Shown here: in pieces, positions 58,441-64,000 of the stretch
How the letters are laid out: every line of letters starts with the position of its first letter
How positions within the stretch are numbered: the first letter of the stretch is position 1
The notes under the pieces: model-generated
Databases searched by the model: none
What the model saw: only the letters and a program-made list of their open reading frames with translations
What the model was told of the DNA's origin: nothing
Source: Epiperipatus broadwayi
Taxonomy: Eukaryota > Onychophora > Udeonychophora > Euonychophora > Peripatidae
DNA length: 64,000 bases
Direction of reading: 5' to 3'
Assembly (NCBI GenBank): GCA_028023455.1
Contig: JAQFVV010012416.1
Span: 6,615,594-6,679,593 of the forward strand
Made by a program: the position numbers and the translations under genes

Positions 58441-61392
58441 AGCAATGGATGAGCCAACATTTACAAAGTGTTTTTATTATGCATCTGTACAATTTTATAA
58501 AGTCAATAAATATATTTTTAAATAAAACAAAGTGTTTGTAATAGTCAGTCTATGTGTAATGCAAAAATATCAATAACAATAGACATTTGAATTTACAACC
58601 CCAATACTATTATTTTCAATAATTTTTGATCCAAGTGATGTGCATAAAGTCTCAGAAGAATTTTATAATGGTATTGCTGTAATAATGCTCTTCAACAAGA
58701 AATAAAATCTTTCTTTCCCAGCATCTAAGATTAAAGTATAGTCACTAATAAAATGAATAATATTATCTCTGTGCAAAGTGACTTTTAACAGCATTAGTCT
58801 TTTATTGATATGAGGAAATCCAATACTAGATGATAATAAATTAGACTTTACAACAAGTCCAATACTATGCATTCCCTTTTCACTTACTGATCTGTCCTTC
58901 TAAAAAAAAAATTGTAGCCATCCACCTATTCTATTAAACTTTCTTCCTCCAGAAGATAAGTTTCAATAAGAGCAGTTATAATGATCTTAAATCTTAAAGC
59001 TCTTCAGCCACTACCCCATTTCAGTCTTGATAGAATTTGTATCAAGTAAAGTTCACATATTCTATGTGCATATATTTAGAAAAAAAATTGTCTTTAGTAT
59101 TATCACAGCCCCCTCTTTTACTTTTAGTACTATGACAACCTATTGAGACTGTTTGAGATAGGTCATTTTTAGACATTTTCTAAGCCTCTTCCACTTCTGG
59201 GTGAGGCAAGTGGATCCCTAAATAGGCTGCTTAAATGTACAGTCTTTGACAGCTTGAACTCCTGTCTCAAATGTGATTCCAAACAAATTCATTAGTGATT
59301 GTATTGCTCCGAGAAAAGATCACAACTAGGACTGCCAATTTACTAAATCTATTCTAGTCATTACTTTCTTAATTCCTGAAAACTTGAGCTAAAAAAGTAG
59401 GCAAAAGAGAATTGAAGTCTGGCAGTTTGTCTAGTAGCAAATGTGATTGCACAAATATACAATCCCATTGTTATGATTAATGTAGGGATATAACAGATGG
59501 CATGAGAGAAAAAGCTATGATGATCAGACCCTATTCTGACTTATAAATAACTGAAGAAGGAAAACAAAGAGGTAGAAAAGACGTTTTCTATCTGAAACAG
59601 TCTCTAGCCTTTGATAAATCCAATCCGATCTTACAAGTCAGCAGGAAGTACTCTTGGTAGGAAGGGCACTGTTTATTTGTTATTCATAATTGACTTTTAG
59701 ATTTGAAGGTCATTTAGCTGGCTGTCACTTTTGCAGCCTGTTTATTTTGGATTAGTTTACTGGAGAAATGTGTAAATTTATTTGAAAATTACTTGATGTA
59801 AAATGTTTACGTTTAGATTATCCTTGCACACAATAACTATTTGTATAATTAAATACTACCTAACGCCATACTACGAATTGTAAACAATTAAAAATCTTAT
59901 AACGTTAAATACCTGCAAAATAACACGTACTAAAATTTTACCACGATCCTGATTGATGATATTATACAAATCGAGTAAAGTTCTATCTTTGTTAGTTATC
60001 TACTGTAGTGTATTTTTAAAAACACTTTGGTGTATTCGAGAATAATTGCTATATTCTTGTTGCAATTAAGAAAATATAAATACAGTTGTTGTTGTTTTTT
60101 TTTTTTTGCTGAATTTTTTCTCATCTGTTTATATATACTGTACACTGCCTAATTGTTTATCTCACTAGAGGTCACTGATGTAGAACTTAGATTAAAATGT
60201 ATGATTTGTTTAATTTTTAATTATAATTGTGAGTTTTATCTACGAAAATTGTTTATTTTAAAAATAAAAAAAAAACGATAACCCTTCAAGATAAAGGAGC
60301 TCTGAATCCTGAATTCTTTGATGATTTTTAGCGTTCGAGGGGATGTTGCTGGGGGAGGGGGGTCTGCTGATAATTTGATTGATTGCTTGGTACAGGTTGG
60401 CAGATGTGCTGATAAGATTTCTGCAAATCAAATCTTTGTGCCATTTAATTTATATGTAATTTTGTTTTTACGCGTATGATTTGTTAGCAAATACCGACAT
60501 AAAGATTAAAAATTATAAGAATTAACGTCTGAACTAAATAGAATACAAAATTTTATTATTTCACATCACAGTTCTGTGATTAAATAAAATTAATACTATT
60601 AATATTTCTATATATATATTTAGTGTTACTGTGAGTTGGGAATCGGAATAAGACAAGTTTTCTCAGCTGAGAAAAGTAAAAAAAAAATAATTATAATCTA
60701 AGTCTGATATTTGAACTGCGCCTGGTTAAGTTATAAATAAAAAAAAAAACTAACATATATATATGTGTGAAAACTTTAAATTAAACATAACTGTATATGT
60801 AAACAAATGGAGTAAGTCATCCTCCTCCAATTATATGACTATACAGCTGTATGCATTCACTGAGCATCAAATTTAACCTCATTGCTTTGAGAAGTTTTTA
60901 ATAGGAACTAGGCAAGAACGTGCATTATGCAGTAAGATTAAAATATCAATTTCTTAAGTAAGTGTAATTAAGGGCCAGGATCAGTTACTGTTGTCGATGC
61001 TTACTTATGAGAATGGAAGTGCATGCATGTCCCAGAAAGCATTGAATAGAAATTTACTATCGTTTCTTTTATTTTTTTATCCCCACCCCCTTTCACTACT
61101 CCATGAAATCAACTGCCTTAATTACTAGACCAAGAACTTGATAGAGTTATATATTAAGGAAAAGATATATATATACTGTATTATAATTTAAAAATTTGGT
61201 ATTGTTGATTTCATTTGCTAACTGAATTAATTATAGTGAATTATTTCTGATATTAGGGTGCTTATACTGGTAGCACATTTGGTTATCTATGCCCACAACA
61301 TGGGCTTTAATCCAGATCAAAATTTGAAAATTTTTGCAGATTTAAATAAGTTTAGGATCCCCCCCCCCCATGTACCATCCCATAGTTAACCA
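58441..61392. other. Non-coding stretch downstream of exon C
   Basis: No gene, RNA or repeat supported. The 69-codon minus ORF (58663-58872) is featureless. A weak tRNA-like stretch (GGTGCTTATACTGGTAGCAC at about 61258, ending TTTAATCCAG near 61315) may be a SINE remnant. Confidence 0.4.
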
Positions 61393-61989
61393 TCCAGTTA
61401 TCATTTTCAATCATTAATACTGGTCTGCAAATGAATATCTCCCAAGTTTAATCCAAATTTTCTGGTTCATAGCTTCTTTTTTCTATATCAACAAACTTCC
61501 TTATCTATTATCTTGCACTTGATCAGTTTCACACTCTCTTGGGATCCGGTTTAATATTTCTGCTATCCATCTATTTTATCATTTTTTTCTCATGACATGT
61601 CTAGCACAATCCATTTCAGCCTTTTAATTCTTTCAACAATATCTGTGATATCTGTTTGTTTTCTCAACCATGAATTTCATTTTCGACTTTTTCTTGTTAT
61701 TCCCAGTATAGATCTCTCCCTATTTTGCTAAGTGTTAAATGACTTTCTCATCATAAATAAGTACTGGTAAACAGTTATTTAAAACTTTTTTCTCAATCCC
61801 AAAGATATCTTTCCAGCTAACACTAAGTTATTCCTATCAAAAAAGCTATTTCTGAGTTTAATTCTTTGTTTAATTTCATCCATTATATTTCCATCCATAT
61901 TAATAATCTGATTAAGGTATATATATAGTTATTCACTTCTAATTTATTATTATTAATTTTTTTTTTTTTTTAGAAGCTTTTGAATATCA
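61393..61989 (-). mobile_element. RTE LINE relic (minus), part 1
   Basis: Collinear with the 11.63-12.22-kb part of the intact LINE (for example CAAGTTTAATCCAAA and CAATCCATTTCAGCC), decayed. It continues at 62434 after a hAT MITE. Confidence 0.75.
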
Positions 61990-61997
61990 CTTTAATT

Positions 61998-62425
61998 CAG
62001 CATTTCTCAGACTGTGGGGCATGCCTCCTTAGGGGCACTATAGCTTGGCAGAGAGGATGTCGAATAAGTGAACAATATAAAGCATCTATTTTTTTTTCAT
62101 TATTAATTTAAAATATAATGAAAATGAAAGTAATAGAATAAAACATTTCTAGAGAAAGATTTAATGATTAATAACTCATGAGCAGAAGGCCTGCTTTTGT
62201 AATCACGTATTTTCAATCTCGAAAGTTTAAGATTCGTCGAAATCTGGCGCGAACATTCATGTACAAGTTAAATCACGTAATAATATGGTGCTAAAAGTTA
62301 AATCACGTAAAAATATGGCGCGACTGATTCTTAGGTTTGCCAAATCGAATTTAAATTTCCACGGATCTATCTTTTAATCTTATATTACGCAGGAGGCTCG
62401 AAATATGAAAAATTGAGAACTGCTG
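61998..62425 (+). mobile_element. Non-autonomous hAT element (428 bp)
   Basis: The left end CAGCATTTCTCAGACTGTGG and the right end, in reverse complement CAGCAGTTCTCAA, are terminal inverted repeats of the widespread hAT type. An 8-bp duplication with one mismatch flanks it (CTTTAATT 61990-61997, ATTTAATT 62426-62433). No ORF. It lies inside the RTE relic and so is younger than it. Confidence 0.85.
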
Positions 62426-62433
62426 ATTTAATT

Positions 62434-63060
62434 AAAATTTATTTTTAGTTTTTATTATTTTTTGCTTTTAATTTATCAAATACTTTTTGTTAAATAATTT
62501 TAGAAATATGAAATTACCTCCTTTGCTCTTAACAATTTTAATCATTTTACTATTACTGTGTAGTATATTTTATTGTTATTCCATTTTGATAAATATTCTT
62601 CAGAATTTAAAATTATCCTGGGTTTATATCTTGATACTCCAAAATTTTCATCTTCACTAATAATATGCCTTTAGAATCGGTTATTTTTCCATAATCTATG
62701 CATCTAAGTAATAATGGCAAACTTATACTTATTGGTGCTTTATGTAACTTCATTTAATATTTATATATGGTCTATTTATTATGCTGTAACTATTTACAAA
62801 TTGAAATTACCCCCCCCCCCCCAGTTGGTTTGAGTCCAAAATTTTTTGTAGATAAGTTGCAATGATCTTAATAAAGGTCTTGTATAGAATTGATATAAAA
62901 CTGATTGTAGATGTGTTCTTTAATATTTTATTGTAGATGTGTTCCTTAATAGTTTATTTCTTCACTTGCTTCTTTTAGGATGTCTATCATTGTGTCACTT
63001 TTTAATTAAAATGTTAAGAATTTCCAGAGGTTGGTACAATTATAAGGACAAAACTTTGTT
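62434..63060 (-). mobile_element. RTE LINE relic (minus), part 2
   Basis: Resumes the match to the intact LINE at about 12.2 kb and follows it to about 13.0 kb (for example ATCTTGATACTCCA, TTGATATAAAACTGAT and CTTCACTTGCTTCTTTTAGGAT). Interior sequence is missing or too decayed to follow. Confidence 0.65.
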
Positions 63061-64000
63061 TTGATTTTTTTTTTATTGTTGTTGTTCTTAATTATTATAT
63101 ACAGTGAACTCCTGATCCATTGTTTTTCAAAATCCCAGAGAAAATAAATGATAAATATATAAAAATGGTTCAAATTTGAATATGTTATAATGAATAGATA
63201 AGAAGCAGTTGAATGATTATTTTCTGAAATATATATTAATAATTAGCTTTAAATATATCTCAAATATTATAATTCAAAATATTCTAGATTTATTATTTAG
63301 AAAATATGTGTGTGTGTATATATATATATAAACAATGTACAATATACTGTATATTCAATAAAACAAATATATACAAGCTGATTCCCCTAAAACACAGATG
63401 ACATTAAAAAAAAAGAAAAGAAAGTGATCCTCGAAATGCAATTCAGACAGAATTAGTTATCATCAGCTGATCTGTATCCTTGACCACATGTTTCTTCATC
63501 ATCATAGTTTAATATTTATTCATAGCAAACTATGAGAATTCAATGTGTAAGTGATTATTATTTAAACACACTATTTTTGACAATATTATCTCAGATCATT
63601 TTCTATTTCATACGTCTTTATCTTATGTTTTAAGAGTAATCTGGTTTGTGGAATAAACAAGTCCAATGTGTGACTAAGACAATTTATAAGGAAGATTTTC
63701 ATTGATGCTCATCTTTTGCTATAACAATGCCTATCTATTTTTTTTATCTGGCAAAATAGATTGGCACTACATAACAAAAAATGGGCATTATTTATATAGT
63801 TATTTAACTTAATTACTCTCCTATTTGCTTAAAATTGGCAAGTGTTCCCCCAGGAAAAGCATAATAGTGTCTCAACTGGAGAACACAGTTTTTTTTATTA
63901 TCATAACTCATATTAGCCTAAAAAAAAATTTAGTAGCATAAATTTGTCCATATTGCTTTTATTAATTTTTTAACTGGGAAAAAAAATCTGAAGAGGTCTG
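63061..64000. other. AT-rich non-coding end of window
   Basis: No gene or repeat supported. A (TG)n-(TA)n microsatellite lies at about 63308-63330. Confidence 0.45.

Noticed and set aside
58663-58872. 69-codon minus ORF as a gene
   Set aside because: No recognisable features, no supporting splice sites, and near chance length.

Overview
The window is strongly AT-rich, intron/intergenic-type DNA from an invertebrate animal. It has no bacterial-style gene packing. Its ORFs are short or belong to mobile elements, and microsatellites are common. The mobile elements are typical of animals: an RTE-like LINE, other LINEs, Penelope, Ty3/gypsy, hAT, Merlin, TA-target MITEs and tRNA-derived SINEs. Nothing in the sequence fixes the phylum. 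A chelicerate-like or lophotrochozoan-like genome would fit, but that is inference.

Host coding content is very sparse. I can support one plus-strand gene from three small internal exons at 8228-8281, 43909-43944 and 55581-55706. All three have good splice signals and all are phase 1 to phase 1, so they join in one open frame across introns of about 35.6 and 11.6 kb. The encoded segment is hydrophilic (acidic, then basic/proline-containing). I do not recognise the protein. Most of the window is therefore intronic sequence of this gene.

Layout: 1-3.2 kb holds a MITE-like repeat and a SINE with target-site duplications (TSDs). 3.2-6.1 kb is a decayed hAT element. 6.65-7.0 kb is a tRNA-like/core repeat. 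8.2 kb is exon A. 8.5-10.1 kb is an RTE relic. 10.95-14.94 kb is a LINE interrupted by a nearly intact RTE-type LINE with an 11-bp TSD. 15-17 kb is apparently single-copy with a possible TATA promoter. 17.25-18.36 kb is the first of three TA-target inverted-repeat elements (others at 34.97 and 46.87 kb). 20.9-21.8 kb holds an RTE relic and a long palindrome. 22.7-24.8 kb is a Merlin transposon nested in the tail of a SINE. 25.4-28.3 kb holds the second tRNA-like/core repeat and a plus-strand RTE relic. 29.9 and 37.2 kb carry two copies of a ~600-bp repeat. 39.05-42.30 kb is an internally deleted Ty3/gypsy element with LTRs, primer-binding region, polypurine tract and a perfect 5-bp TSD. 43.9 kb is exon B. 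44.0-45.1, 50.9-51.5 and 55.0-55.5 kb hold an inverted/tandem repeat family. 50.1-50.7 kb is a Penelope GIY-YIG relic. 51.6-52.7 kb is an RTE 5' relic carrying a SINE. 53.1-53.7 kb is the MITE-like repeat again, with a hairpin. 55.6 kb is exon C. 56.05-57.6 kb is another LINE relic with a SINE. 57.8-58.4 kb is a suspicious homopolymer-rich stretch. 61.4-63.06 kb is an RTE relic holding a small hAT MITE.

For mobile elements, the useful content is the order of nested insertions. For the host, it is the phase-1 exon chain.
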